DNA of 64,000 nt from Physella acuta (taxonomy: Eukaryota > Mollusca > Gastropoda > Physidae): positions 527,029 through 591,028 of the forward strand of contig NW_026731788.1 in NCBI RefSeq assembly GCF_028476545.1, in the 5' to 3' direction. Numbering within the stretch: position 1 is the stretch's first letter; each line of letters opens with the position of its first letter. This document shows positions 46,263-59,439 of this stretch, one piece after another. The notes beneath the pieces are model-generated. The model searched no databases. It was not told the origin of the DNA and was given only the letters and a program-made list of their open reading frames with translations. Both the position numbers and the translations under genes were made by a program.

Positions 46263-47540
46263 AACGAGCCGGTTTGAGATTGAAATGGTTTGCACCAGGG
46301 GAGATAATCGGGAAGGAGAGAGTACAGTATCGAGTATCATAATCATAGCTGGCGTGCGTCAATGCTCTATTTCAATCCTGCATGTTGCTTACGTTCTAGC
46401 CTGGCAATCGATTTTTTAACGACATCCACGCCACACCGCCACCCGATTTAGTTAAATAATTAATCATAAAGTTAACATCCGTAATTTTATAAAACACGCT
46501 GTCTATAATACATTAGGATTACATTATATATGGGGGGGGGGAGTGCTTAAAATAAACACGGAGAAAAGTTTGTATTTTTGGAAGTTAAAATTTAAGTCAC
46601 GTTAGAGAGAAGGTCCTTTCTGTTTGACAACATGAGATAGTGGTGTAAGTGTAGTGTTGTAGGTGTAGTGTTGCAAGTCTGGTGGTGTATGTATAGTGGT
46701 ATAAGTGTAGTGCTGTGAGTATGTGGTAAGAATATGTGTAAAGGAAGGGTCAAGAGAGAGAGTATACCATATTGCTGATGTGAGTCGCTTTATGACCAGA
46801 ACTGGGATATTTGTCATGCCGCTTTGGGATCCTTGTCAAGCCCGTGTGTGATCTTTGTTAAGCCAGTTTGTGATCTTTGTTAAGTCTGTTTGGCGGTAGG
46901 GATCTCTATAAACTATCATCGATATTCTACATAGCAATCCAACATTTAGTAGAGCCCTATCGATCTATACATTTCTCTACAATACTAACCGGCAATACAA
47001 CATTTCTCTACAATTGTAGCCGGCAATACAACATTTAACTGAATGCCTAATCTGGATTTATTATAAATCTTCATTGCTAGCCACCAATGTACCTGGCTAT
47101 TAACATGGCCTAATCTAAAAAGTCGATTTCAAACCGCTATTTCAACATCTCTCAACACAACTACATACAACTGATGATCTAGCAGAATATTCCAGAACGT
47201 AAGCACCATCAAGGCAGCTTACGAAAATAATTATTCCCTTTTCTTATTTCAAACAAACGGTGGATAAAATTACCTGGCCAATTTTTACTTCTAAATCTGT
47301 CTGTCTGGTTTACTATTACAAAAAGGTATAATTATAATTAATTTTTTTTTGGAATATTCGAGACAAACTGATCATATTACGGTAGATGAAGGAAGTTTGA
47401 GCCTCTCCCTACGAATCAAATTGTTGTTGGCTTTGATATTTTTTACAAGCAATAGACATATGTAAGGCAGTCGGTTGGGATAAGGGTCAGTATAGATGGT
47501 GTATAGGATACAGATATATCTTTTCTAGGTAAAGCATGAA
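46263..47540. other. ELK leader intron, unique part
   Basis: A short gtgtagtgttgtaggtgta repeat occurs near 46630-46720. Otherwise AT-rich unique sequence. Confidence 0.35.
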
Positions 47541-47544
47541 GGTA

Positions 47545-47950
47545 TATCATGGTCAGCAGTTATTATCATGGTCAGCAGTTATTATCATGGTCAGCAGTTA
47601 TTATCATGGTCAGCAGTTATTATCATGGTCAGTAGTTATCATCATGGTCAGCAGTTATTATCATGGTCAGCAGTTACTATCATGGTCAGCAGTTATTATC
47701 ATGGTCAGCAGTTATTATCATGGTCAGCAGTTATTATCATGGTCAGCAGTTATTATCATGGTCAGCAGTTATCGTCATGGTCAGCACTTATCGTCATGGT
47801 CAGCAGTTATCATCATGGTCAGTAGTTATTATCATGGTCAGCAGTTATTATCATGGTCAGCAGTTATTATCATGGTCAGCAGTTATTGTCGTGGTCAGCA
47901 GTTATTATCCTGGTCAGCAGTTATTATCATAGTCAGCAGTTATTATTACG
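47545..47950. repeat. 19-bp array
   Basis: About 21 copies of catggtcagcagttattat. Confidence 0.96.
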
Positions 47951-48061
47951 TTCAACACAAACCGAAAAGTGTTCACGTAACGATTGTGCAACAAGACACG
48001 GCATAATTTTAAGACCAACTGAAAATGTAACAAAGAATAAACTAAAAGTTAACTAATTACT

Positions 48062-48215
48062 TGGGCGTGGTCTAGCGGTATAGAGCTAGACTGCGAATCC
48101 TAACGCGCGTTAGCGAAAACAGCCGGCTGTGCATGGTACTGACCACACTATCGCTTCATAAGTCTCTGTAACAGATCAACTCTACTTCATCTTCCCCCTT
48201 TGTCTTGGGCACGAC
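48062..48215 (+). mobile_element. tRNA-derived SINE
   Basis: A box tggtctagcggtatagagc (48068-48087), then actgcgaatcctaac as a B box. The body ends in aactctacttcatcttcccc, the same tail as 34708-34909 in the other orientation. Confidence 0.68.
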
Positions 48216-49099
48216 CATGAAAAGATGATGATGAACTAACAATTATAAATGGTGTGTTCTTGCTTTGTCTTAGTAACAGAGTGGAGTATGACTGCATGAG
48301 GCACCGCTCGCAAGATCCGTCCCTGTTGTTACATACATGTCGTAATACAATCATCCAACAGGGGCGATAACAATGTAAGGCAGTTCTTACGTCTAACAAT
48401 ATTTTGTCTGACCATCATAGTAGAGATTCCTTCAAAAATTGTATGACAATACATATAGGATGTACATTTTCTTTACTTTTTTTTCTAAGCTAGCAGTTAC
48501 ATAATTTTCAACGAGACGAGATCTATTAAATAAAATCAGATACTTGGCTCAGGGCCGATAAAATATTAGACAAATTGTGATGTAAGGGAGGGAATTAATT
48601 ACACCAAAGACACACAACTCTGATATATTTTTCTAATGAAGGAATAAAGTAGAGGAAAAAAAAGGAAATTAATATTTTAAAAAGCCACGATGTAACTTTA
48701 GGAACTGTGTGGGCGGTAGGAGAGAGAACTAAAGGTCAGTCATGGTATGAATTTAAGCTTATTTCCCGGGGGTCGGGGAAACGGTCAAATATACCCCAGA
48801 CAATTTGTATCCACATCACCAGTATACCATCTCATCTCATACAACAACAGCTTTTCTCACTTTGTGAGTAGTTTCTCGAGTTAACGAATAAGCCGAGAAA
48901 TTAGTTCACGCCTTGATGGGGCCTTACAAACATAACATCGTGTTTAATGTGCATGTGTGCATGTGTATAATAATAAGAAAGAAAAAATTGCATGCCAGGG
49001 TGTTATCAGTTAAATCACATGAAACTAATTTTAGCGCCTGTAGCCTACACATTTAGTGGTGAGCAGGCACGAGATTGTCAGGCAGTCAGGACCGTTAGC
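48216..49099. other. ELK leader intron, unique part
   Basis: AT-rich; nothing recognisable. Confidence 0.35.
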
Positions 49100-49320
49100 T
49101 CATGGCAGGTTGGGATAGGCAAAAGTAAGGAGGGATAGGCAAAAGTAAGGGGATAGGCAATAGTAAGGAGGGATAGGCAAAAGTAAGGAGGGATAGGCAA
49201 AAGTAAGGGGATAGGCAATAGTAAGGAGGGATAGGCAAAAGTAAGGAGGGATAGGCAAAAGTAAGGAGGGATAGGCAAAAGTAAGGAGGATAGGCAAAAG
49301 TAAGGAGGGATAGGCAAAGT
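49100..49320. repeat. 20-bp array
   Basis: About 11 copies of ggagggataggcaaaagtaa. Pro/Leu-rich minus-strand frames through it are artefacts. Confidence 0.93.
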
Positions 49321-50615
49321 TACGTCGTGTTACGAAAAAGGACATTTCAACAGGACACAGGCAAAAGTACAGGGTGCTTGGCCAAAGGACATTTAACATG
49401 ACACATAGTGCTTGGAAAAAGTAAGGGGTGCTAAACTAAAGTATGTACTGATAGGCATCACGCCCATGTTTCAAAACCGCCCAAGCTATGGGTGAAGGGC
49501 GACTGGTTAAGTGTAGCAAGTTGAAGGGTGGATATTGACCATGGGAGAGTGCACCACCCTGTAGCTGAAGGTGTAGACATGGCCTCCCCCCCCCCCCACC
49601 TCCCGCACCAGACACGGTAAAAACAAACGCTGTGAGTGCTGGAAGGAAAGTAGGCAGTAAACAATCAAGACATCAAGGCAACAACATTGATTCCACTTAC
49701 TCAACAACTTACAAACCTTACACGAGCTCAGTTCGTTTCTTTTTTTAAAAAAAAAAACCTGCAGTAATAGATTTATGAGAAACAGGGCAGTGTAAGCACG
49801 AAGATCATACATTACAGATGTAGGTTGGCGATATTCGAGTTTACGAGATTTTTTTTTAAAGCATAAAAACCTGAATTTTGTGTGCATAAAGTAGATTAGA
49901 GGGGCCAAATCAAATACAGCCTAGACGAGTTGCAGGGGTTTTTAGCTGAAATGTCTTCACGGGTTTAAGATGAGTGTTTGGGTGGGGGAGGGGGGTGCCT
50001 CCAGCAAATGGTATTAAATGGGAATCCGTGGCGCTAAAGGACAGCGCGCTAGGTTTATTTGCCTACAATTTCCCCCAGTGTGGATGCTCAGGGTATGGGC
50101 GACGGTGCGAAGGTTATCTATGCTGTAAGGCCGAGAGGAATCGTATTCTCAATCGTCTGTAGTTTGATTTTTCTTTTCTGTTTTTAAACTCAGATATACG
50201 ATTTATTATTATTATTTTCTTTGCAGGTGGTTCTCATGATAGAAGGGAAACACAGCGATTTTTTTCTTATTTCTAACACGCCCTTGCATGGGCGATCTTT
50301 TTTTTTTACTTGAACACATCCCAATTCGGTTAATACGTTATCTTAACTTGAACGCATTCTAAAATCTCGGTAATTTTTGTCTTTAAAAAATTGACTATGT
50401 TTAAAATATATTTTCCTTAGCTGAACGCAACCCACAACAAACTTAAGTTAACGTTGAAACTATTCCCACGGCAGCGTATTATTTAATATTTAGTTAACAG
50501 AAAAAAAAATTGACACAAAATTAGTGATGTAAGCGGGCAGGCTAGAGTTGCGGTAAAGGGGAAAGAATGGCGTGGGGTCTACCATCTATGTTAGAGTCGG
50601 AACATTGTGTCATAC
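49321..50615. other. ELK leader intron, unique part
   Basis: No supported exon or repeat beyond short homopolymers. Confidence 0.35.
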
Positions 50616-50995
50616 TACCTAGAGAACGTCGTACTGTTCTTGCCTACTTGCCTACAGTCAGAACGTGCTACTGTTCTTGCCTAATTGCCTATAGTCACGT
50701 GTTACTGTACTTGCCTACAGTCAGAACATGTTACTGTTCTTGCCTACTTGCCTAGAAGTCACGTGTTACTGCACTTGCCTACTTTCCTAGATTCACGTGT
50801 TACTGTACTTGCCTACTTGCCTACAGTCAGAACGTGTTACTGTACTTGCCTACAGTCAGAACGTGTTACTGTACTTGCTTACTTGCCCAGAGTCACGTGT
50901 TACTGTACTTGCCTACTTGCCTAGAGTCGCGTGTTACTGTTCTTGCATACTTGCCTAGAGTCAGAACTTGCCTACTTGCCTACAGTAGTTCCACC
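50616..50995. repeat. Irregular array of about 30-50 bp
   Basis: About ten copies of gtgttactgtacttgcctac with alternating ttgcctagagtcac or agtcagaac links. Confidence 0.88.
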
Positions 50996-52884
50996 AGACC
51001 CCCCAAGACGGCAGACACCTGCAGATGATGCTAGGTCAAGTGGTCCAACTATCACGACAACAAACAGGAGATTCACCCGTTTTAACATTCCACCTTGTTT
51101 CAGCCTTTTCGTGCCAGACAAGCACGGTGCTTGAATAGCCGTACCCTCGTTTTCAGGTAACTACTTTAGTTAAACCTTAATTCTTACAATAAAGCCATCA
51201 TCCTAACAATATAACAATTATCACAACAATATAACCCTAATCCTCACAATGTAACCCTCATCCTAACAATACAACGCTAATCCCCACAATATAACCTCAC
51301 CCCTCACACAAACCTTATCTGTTTTTCTCTAACCCCAAACGTAACTCAAACCCAAACCGTTAAAATATCGTAATCGATGATTTACACTACCAGTATAAAA
51401 CACGATACACGTATCGTTATCTGTGATACCAGCTGTACGAATACGAAGGTACGGCAAACCGACAAGAAACCCCACGGTCTTGATGTGTGGTCAGCAGCTT
51501 AATCAACGACCCGCCGCCTCTACCTTTAACTACATGGTATCTGTATAAATCATCACACCGCTCATCTTTGGAGTGAGTAGCACGTGCACCGAGGCCGATA
51601 GGCGAGTGGACAGGAAGTCACGTGGACACACCATCACCTACCCACCACTGGGGAACAGCAGACTCACACCGACAGGAAATACACAGACATTTTTTTCTCC
51701 CAGCGATGACGGCAACATTAAGGCAATATAAAACAGACCAGGGCGAAAATTCTTCGAGGCATCAGAAGAAAAAAAAATTGGAGCGAAGATAAAAGCGGAT
51801 GTGGTGGTGTGGAATATAAAATGTTTAAAGGGAGGAGGGAAGGGGAATGTTTAAAATATAAGTTAGCACTTTCTAAACACGGGCCTGGTGTGGTGCGTGT
51901 GTGGGCACGCCACGAGAGAGGGGGGAGCTAGTCCGGCTGTTGCTCAGGAGCGTAGACAGCCAGCACGGAAAAATACGAAAGGTGAAAAAAAATTGAGGGG
52001 TCGGGTATTGGGGATAGGGGGTAAGAAAAAGTCTTATTTTATTTTTAAGTGTATTGCTAGTGAGCACTAGACCACCGCATGACAAAAATTCAAGACAAAA
52101 AAAAATGATAAAAGATTTCCCGGGTTGTTTATTTGTATGGGACTGTTGGGTAGCGGGTCTGGAACCACTTTCCGCACCGCCCCCCGGGCACGGCGATAAC
52201 TCCAGCCGGGGGAGAGCCGGCCTATCTTGACGGATTAATCTCGCACTTTCACAAACACTGGCGGTGGAAGACGTACACGTTTGTATTGTCTGCAAGGGTT
52301 CCAGCAGTTGAGCTGTGCGGTAACAACACTGCACCTAGGCTAGACCTGCTGTTCTGCAACTCGGCAGATTTAGACACGAGTCAACACCCAACACTGGCTT
52401 GAGATTTAGACACCAGTCAACACCCAACACTAGGTTGGTCCTGATTGTTTCGTTTAGTGATTGGACTTATCGCGGAGTTTTTTTTTAACTAGACGGGGAA
52501 TTTTTTTTTCTTTTTCTGTCACTCTCTCAACTTCTCTCAATGCACTCTCTCATTCCCATTTCTCCTCTTTCTAGCTCTCTCTCGCCTTCCCTCCCCACCT
52601 CTCTCTGTTGTACAGATGTTACCGGTTCTAGCAAAGTTCTTAAGCCAGATAGACCATTCCAACCTGTAGCAAAAAAAAATTATGCTCAACCATGAGAAAA
52701 AGTTGGTCTAATCAGTAAGCCTATTTACACCTCAGAAAAAGACTAAAATCACATCTCACAAAGAAAAAACGGATGTATTGTATTGGATTAGTCAAACCAG
52801 TCAGAAAAAGACTAAAATAAAAAGATCACAAGACTAAGCACGCGTATTGTGTGAGTGGGGTCAAACAGACAATGATGTACTCAC
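50996..52884. other. ELK leader intron; weak 19-bp repeat
   Basis: At 51165-51320 cacaatataaccctaatcct recurs irregularly about seven times. At 52330-52440 a short gacaccagtcaacacccaac repeat occurs twice. No exon is visible. Confidence 0.4.
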
Positions 52885-52935
52885 CATTTAGCAGTCTCGT
52901 TCTGCCATAGCAGTAGGGTCGAAAGTGTGGGACAT
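52885..52935 (-). other. Probable ELK leader exon
   Basis: Strong acceptor (cttcctgttttcag|ATG) and strong donor (AAATG|GTGAGTAC) bound 51 bp. Read from its first base it holds a short upstream ORF (MSHTFDPTAMAERDC, then TAA), which could damp translation. Read one base shifted it is open. Its place between promoter and coding exons suggests a 5' UTR exon. Confidence 0.55.
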
Positions 52936-53961
52936 CTGAAAACAGGAAGAAAACATTGTCACGTGGTAAACAAGGTAGAAAACATCAAATAACACACTCT
53001 TACACACACACATGCACTTACAACACACACAAACATATACACACATGTATGTGAAATTTCATGGGGGAAGTTGACAGTTATGGTAGAAACACCGATTTTT
53101 TTGTGATAAAATAAATCCGTAATATACGAGTGCCTTAAATGACAACTTTAACAGATCTCAAGAGACGCGATAAGGTAATACATAGTAATAGGTTCTGTCA
53201 TAATTCCATAATTCGACTTCGGATCCCGGAAAAGAGTCTGAGGAACGTCTCAGAGTCCACCCAGTTCTGATGCGTATCTGACTGAAATAACAACAATTAA
53301 GGCGGATGGACAGACCAAAACATAATTGTATATGTCGAGTTCACCGAAACAGGTGAACTCTACTCCATCTGCCTCAATAACCGTCAGGTCCGAACGGGTA
53401 AAATATTTAAAATCTCTACCCCAAATTTGTAGCGTGAAAAAAACAGGTATTATAGGCGTATGATTACAGTATGCTGATGCACATATTTTTAACGGTGTTC
53501 TTGTTTTCATCATAACATGTTTTTAATATTTGGTATTAAATTTCCGCTTCCAAGACGATAAGTAAAATAAACATTTGAAAAAAAATAAGTCATGCTGCTG
53601 GAATAGTGTCACGTGATACGGTTCATCGTCTTCACGAGCATCTCAAAACACAGGGCTGGGGGGGGGGTGTTTTTAATAGAGAAATGGGTGGGAGGGTGCC
53701 CAACAGCGGGGAGGATAATCCCTTCTCCTAAACATTGGGTGTATCCTGCTAGCAACTGTATGCTAGTATGATCCGTATGCTGCCATGAACTGTATGCTAC
53801 CAGGAACTGTTTGCTAACAAGAAATGTATGCTAGCAGGAATTGAATTTAGATGGAAAATTTCTTTGAAGTGCTTTCTGTGGTTATTAATGTCAGGAAACT
53901 GTAGTAGAATTACTTGGTAAACAATCTACACAAAACGTGATACCGATTCATTTTTTTACCT

Positions 53962-53963
<2 letters not shown>
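52936..53963. other. First ELK leader intron: unique sequence with a small hairpin
   Basis: Perfect 9-bp arms gagttcacc (53337-53345) and ggtgaactc (53352-53360) flank a 6-base loop. Short tgctagcaggaactgtatgc repeats lie at 53750-53850. Nothing else is visible. Confidence 0.45.

Positions 53964-54052
<89 letters not shown>
53964..54052. repeat. Compound (TC)n(TA)n microsatellite
   Basis: About 14 tc and 30 ta dinucleotides. Confidence 0.96.
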
Positions 54053-54055
<3 letters not shown>

Positions 54056-54694
54056 TTAGGAATAGAAGACTGAATCGCATATTGTACCTGAGTTTTGGCC
54101 CAAGTAAAATCAGTCAATTTGCGGCCGGCTTACAAATATACGCACACCACGGCTGAATACTAGCGGAGCAGGGAGGAATTCTTTAGAGAAATATTTCCAT
54201 TGAATGGCCGAGAATAGACGGCAGCCGACAAAAGACGACGGCCGACAAAAGACGACGGCCGACAAAAGACACAGCACAAGATGTGGGACAAAGTCACGTC
54301 CAGAAGATAGAACACGAGTGAGAGGACCCACCCGAGATTTTTTTTTTAATCTTCTTTCATTGTCACGGTAGAACGGACCGGTATGAAGAAGACACAGCAC
54401 ACCAAACAGCTTTCACACAGGTTACCCCCTCCCTATTCAATACACGCTCTGCCCACTGACTCATATCCGGAAAATTCCTGGCATTACAAGACGGTGGCAG
54501 ATAGATTTTTTTTAAAGTCCCGTCCATTTGAGCCAGAGGCCTGTCTGTTAGACAAGTCTAATCTTATCACCGAGGCTAGTAGTCTGCTGAGCTATCGTAC
54601 ACCTCCTATCTGGTGATTGCCTGCATGCGAGGTTGCCAGCTATTCGGCATTGACAATTAATTGCAGTTTATTAGAATTCCGTTACATTAATTAA
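54053..54694. other. First ELK leader intron, unique part
   Basis: A triplicated acggccgacaaaagacg occurs at 54226-54270. On the minus strand near 54530-54605 a tagctcagcagactactagc stretch followed by ggctcaaatgg faintly recalls a tRNA; not called. Confidence 0.35.
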
Positions 54695-54960
54695 AATCTA
54701 GGTGTTTTTCAATGGTTAGGGAAATGTTTCCGCTACATTCAAATCGAGGTGTATTTCAATAGTTAGGGAAATGTTTCCGTTACATTCAAATCTAGGTGTT
54801 TTTCAATAGTTAGGGAAATGTTTCCGCTACATTCAAATCGAGGTGTATTTCAATAGTTAGGGAAATGTTCCCGTTACATTCAAATCGAGGTGTAATTCAA
54901 TAGTTAGGGAAATGTTCCCGTTACATTCAAATCGAGGTGTTTTTAAATAGTTAGGTTGCC
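54695..54960. repeat. 47-bp array
   Basis: About six copies of gttagggaaatgtttccgtt plus acattcaaatcgaggtgt and attcaata. Confidence 0.92.
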
Positions 54961-55034
54961 TAGGAAATAAAAGAGATTAAGCTGAAATTTAAGCACATCC
55001 TTGATGAGCAAGTCATGTGCTACTAGGATCTGTA

Positions 55035-55595
55035 ACTCAATAAACCACTAAAGTAGCATCCCATTCTACCTGCAATCGTGTGCTACATAAACCAATGAAG
55101 TAGCATCCCCTAGAACCTACAATCGTGTGCTACAAAAACCAATAAAGTAGCATCCCCTAGAACCTACAATCGTGTGCTACAAAAACCAATAAAGTAGCAT
55201 CCCCTAGAACCTACAATCGTGTGCTACAAAAACCAATAAAGTAGCATCCCCTATAACCTACAATCGTGTGCTACATAAACCACTAAAGTAGCATCCCCGT
55301 GAATCTACAATCGTGTGCTACATAAACCACTAAAGTAGCTTCCCCTAGAACCTACAATCGTGTGCTACATAAACCACTAAAGTAGCATCCCCTAGAACCT
55401 ACAAACATGTGCTATATAAACCACTAAAGTAGCATCCCCTAGAACCTACAATCATGTGCTACATAAACCACTAAAGTAGCATCCCCTAGAACCTACAATC
55501 GTGTGCTACATAAACAACTAAAGTAGCATTCCCTTGTACCTACAATCGTGTGCTACATAAACCAATAAAGTAGCATCCGCTAGAACCTAGTTTTT
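55035..55595. repeat. 47-bp array
   Basis: About 12 copies of cctacaatcgtgtgctacat plus aaaccactaaagtagcatcc and cctagaa. The unit length equals that of the neighbouring array, but the sequence does not. Confidence 0.95.
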
Positions 55596-56286
55596 GTGCT
55601 ACCAGCCGCTAGCTCTTTGGATACGTCAGTATCATGCTGACAGGGCCCGTAACTCCGTCAATAGACGAGCCTAATGTAGACCCTAGTCCTGTGCTGCCAT
55701 GGCGCATATTATGACATGCCGCCTGTGTTGTGTGTAGACAAGCCTGTCACCACTTACACACCTACCCTCCCGATAAACAATCACTGACAACTTCCGGCAA
55801 ACAGACCTACATAGATCCGGCTGTAAGGACGACCCAAATCATTGGGCGCTGACGCAAATATTTTTTTTTCTAGGAAAGTTTGGATTTCTTCACTGCGAGA
55901 TAAACCCCGGGGGGGGGGGGGGGGGGGGGGGGGAGGTGTGTCGGGGGTAGGGGGGCTCGAATAAGATACGTTCGGGCGTGGTTGGTGATAGTGGTGATAG
56001 GACAGGATTGATGTCTGGGTATCTAAATGTACATGGAAACGTTTGGTTAGACTCGTAGCAACTAGATATTTGATTAGAATGTGCGTGCATGTTAATTTAA
56101 AAAGTGCGCCCCATGTTAATTGGGTACCTTACAGGTTAATTATGAAAATAAACGATCTATTCTAACTCAAGGGTCTGAGATACTAACACTGCTCTGACTT
56201 GACCATTCACAAATAGTAGGCTACCCCCCCCCCCCCCTCGCCCCACCGAACGAAATGGAATTTATATAGAAAATATTTACTTTTAA
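55596..56286. other. First ELK leader intron with long homopolymers
   Basis: A run of about 24 G at 55910-55933 and a C run near 56226-56237. No other feature. Confidence 0.5.
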
Positions 56287-56393
56287 CAGTGTCCGCCCGC
56301 CTCCCCCAGGAAATTTTAGTCCGTCCCCCCTCCCCGAAAATTTCAAGTGCCCCCCCCCCCATCCTCGTAGAAAAAAGTCTGGAAGAAACACTG
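56287..56393 (+). mobile_element. Small MITE-like element
   Basis: cagtgtccgcccgcctcccc at the start and gtctggaagaaacactg at the end, as in 3700-3762, with a longer middle carrying ggaaattttagtccgtcccc. No convincing target duplication. Confidence 0.55.
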
Positions 56394-56844
56394 ACTATAA
56401 CATATTTTTGTACTTTGATTTGTAATTAATTTATAGGTGCACGTGTGATATTGTTTTCTATAAGTGCATACTGAAACGTGACAACAACAATAGATTGTTA
56501 AGAAAACGTCGTAATCTTATATCATAGGACTTACATATTAACTGGAACCTATCTAAAACATGTTTCTATATTTAAAATGTTACTGGCATTATCACGTATA
56601 AAGCACGGTTAAAGTTAGAGCTATCCATGACTGGTACCCTTGTTAAACAATGGATAATATAAGCCTACATAGTATAATCTTTGGATACATCAACTAAAAG
56701 CATTTACTATATTGTTTTTACTGGAAATGGGGCTCTAATAATTGTTTACTTAGAATTGTAAACTCATAGGCACAGATTACAACTGTGACTTCAATTGTGG
56801 ATGGCAACATCTAGTTCACAATTCGTGATTTCAGTTATAATTTT

Positions 56845-57205
56845 TTTTTTTTACACCGCACTAGCTTACAATCAGTGACGTCAAAAAAAGTGTACCCTGC
56901 CCTAGCTTACAATCCGTGATTTCAGTGGTATTTTTTTACACCCCCCCCCCCCCCGCCCTAGCTTACAATCAGTGACGTCAAAGGTAAAAAAAAAAAATTG
57001 TACTCTGCCCTAGCTTACAATCCGTGATTGTAATGTTTTTTTCTTTACACTGAAAAAAAAAAATTGTACCACGCCTTAGCTTTCAATCCGTGATTTCAGT
57101 GGTATTTTTTTACACCCCCCCCCCCCACCCTTTCAGCTTACAATCAGTGACGTCAAATGTAAAAATGTGTACCCCGCCCTAGCTTACAATCTGTGATTTC
57201 AATAG
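56845..57205. repeat. About 90-bp degenerate array with CRE motifs
   Basis: About four dimeric units alternate gcttacaatcagtgacgtca and gcttacaatccgtgatttca, separated by homopolymer runs. The first half contains a full TGACGTCA in each copy. Confidence 0.8.
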
Positions 57206-57544
57206 ATGATTTCATCACATCATCCTATTTCATAATCCGTGAGGGCTGTGTCAAAACAAGCTGTATAAAACACGAGTGAATCCCTACTGGGATCAGTCGA
57301 CCATTTAGTGAACCCAACTTTTGGTTTGATAAAAACATGCCATGGCGACAAGAGATGACCAGCGATAGAGGGGGGGGGGAGGTGTGATAACAGGCAAAAT
57401 AAAGGGAACGTAACAGGGCTATATAGTTACAATATGCATGCATTTGACCACCCCCCCCCCGACAAAAAAAAATTTAAAAAAAACAACATACAAACACTAA
57501 ACACCTTGAAAAACCCAACCCCAGACAGAAACAGTTAAAGCACT

Positions 57545-59127
57545 GCAATACTTAGAATCAGCACCACAATAAAGTATCTCAACCATGCTTATCCCGAGTG
57601 TACCATCCCAAGTTATTCTGCAATGCTTAGAATCAGCACCACAATAACGGTATCTCAACCATGCTTATCCCGAGTGTACCATCCCAAGTTATTCTGCAAT
57701 ACTTAGAATCAACACCACAATAAAGTATCTCAACCATGCTTATCCCGAGTGTACCATCCCAAGTTATTCTGCAATACTTAGAATCAACACCACAATAAAG
57801 TATCTCAACCATGCGTATCCCGAGTGTACCATCCCAAGTTATTCTGCAATACTTAGAATCAGCACCACAATAAAGTATCTCAACCATGCTTATCCCGAGT
57901 GTACCATCCCAAGTTATTCTGCAATACTTAGAATCAAAACCACAATAAAGGTATCTCAACCATGCTTAACCCGAGTGTACCATCCCAAGTTATTCTGCAA
58001 TACTTAGAATCAGCACCACAATAAAGTATCTCAACCATGCTTATCCCGAGTGTACCATCCCAAGTTATTCTGCAATGCTTAGAATCAGCACCACAATAAC
58101 GGTATCTCAACCATGCTTATCCCGAGTGTACCATCCCAAGTTATTCTGCAATACTTAGAATCAGCACCACAATAAAGTATCTCAACCATGCTTATCCCGA
58201 GTGTACCATCCCAAGTTATTCTGCAATACTTAGAATCAGCACCACAATAACGGTATCTCAACCATGCTTATCCCGAGTGTACTATCCCAAGTTATTCTGC
58301 AATACTTAGAATCAGCACCACAATAAAGTATCTCAACCATGCTTATCCCGAGTGTACCATCCCAAGTTATTCTGCAATACTTAGAATCAGCACCACAATA
58401 AAGTATCTCAATCATGCTTATCCCGAGTGTACCATCCTAAGTTATTCTGCAATACTTAGAATCAGCACCACAATAAAGGTATCTCAACCATGCTTATCCC
58501 GAGTGTACCATCCTAAGTTATTCTGCAATACTTAGAATCAGCACCTCAATAAAGTATCTCAACCATGCTTATCCCGAGTGTACCATCCCAAGTTATTCTG
58601 CAATACTTAGAATCAGCACCACAATAAAGTATCTCAATCATGCTTATCCCGAGTGTACCATCCTAAGTTATTCTGCAATACTTAGAATCAGCACCACAAT
58701 AAAGGTATCTCAACCATGCTTATCCCGAGTGTACCATCCTAAGTTATTCTGCAATACTTAGAATCAGCACCACAATAAAGGTATCTCAACCATGCTTATC
58801 CCGAGTGTACCATCCCAAGTTATTCTGCAATGCATAGAATCAGCACCACAATAAAGTATCTCAACCATGCTTATCCCGAGTGTACCATCCCAAGTTATTC
58901 TGCAATACTTAGAATCAGCACCACAATAACGGTATCTCAACCATGCTTATCCCGAGTGTACCATCCCAAGTTATTCTGCAATGCTTAGAATCAGCACCAC
59001 AATAAAGTATCTCAACCATGCTTATCCCGAGTGTACCATCCCAAGTTATTCTGCAATACTTAGAATCAGCACCACAATAAAGTATCTCAACCATGCTTAT
59101 CCCGAGTGTACCATCCCAAGTTATTCT
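57545..59127. repeat. 75-76-bp satellite-like array
   Basis: About 21 copies of aagttattctgcaatactta, gaatcagcaccacaataaag and tatctcaaccatgcttatcc plus cgagtgtaccatccc. Three variants (aaagtatc, aaaggtatc, aacggtatc) alternate in a partly regular order. It is the longest unit in the window. Confidence 0.97.
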
Positions 59128-59439
59128 TGTCTAAGCTCTCGTGTGTCCAACATACGGGTCACTATCTGAGTCGAGTTATGAAAACAATTAGTAAATAGCT
59201 AATTCATGTCATGCTATTGTGTCAGTAGGCTAGCAAAAAGGAAATAAAAACTCTCTAATGGTATGGGTATTATTCTTCTAATAGCCATACACTACTTATC
59301 TAAACGTTCAAATCACAATACAAGTAGCCTACACTAGTCACATTGTTGTATTATTAAAATAATGGTCTACCTAAATGTTGTGACAATACGTTCATTATGT
59401 GACGGTCTACATCTAGTGATAAAATACTAAGTTAAGTTT

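Noticed and set aside
54525-54610. tRNA-like stretch on the minus strand
   Set aside because: A and B box matches are poor and no cloverleaf can be drawn with confidence.
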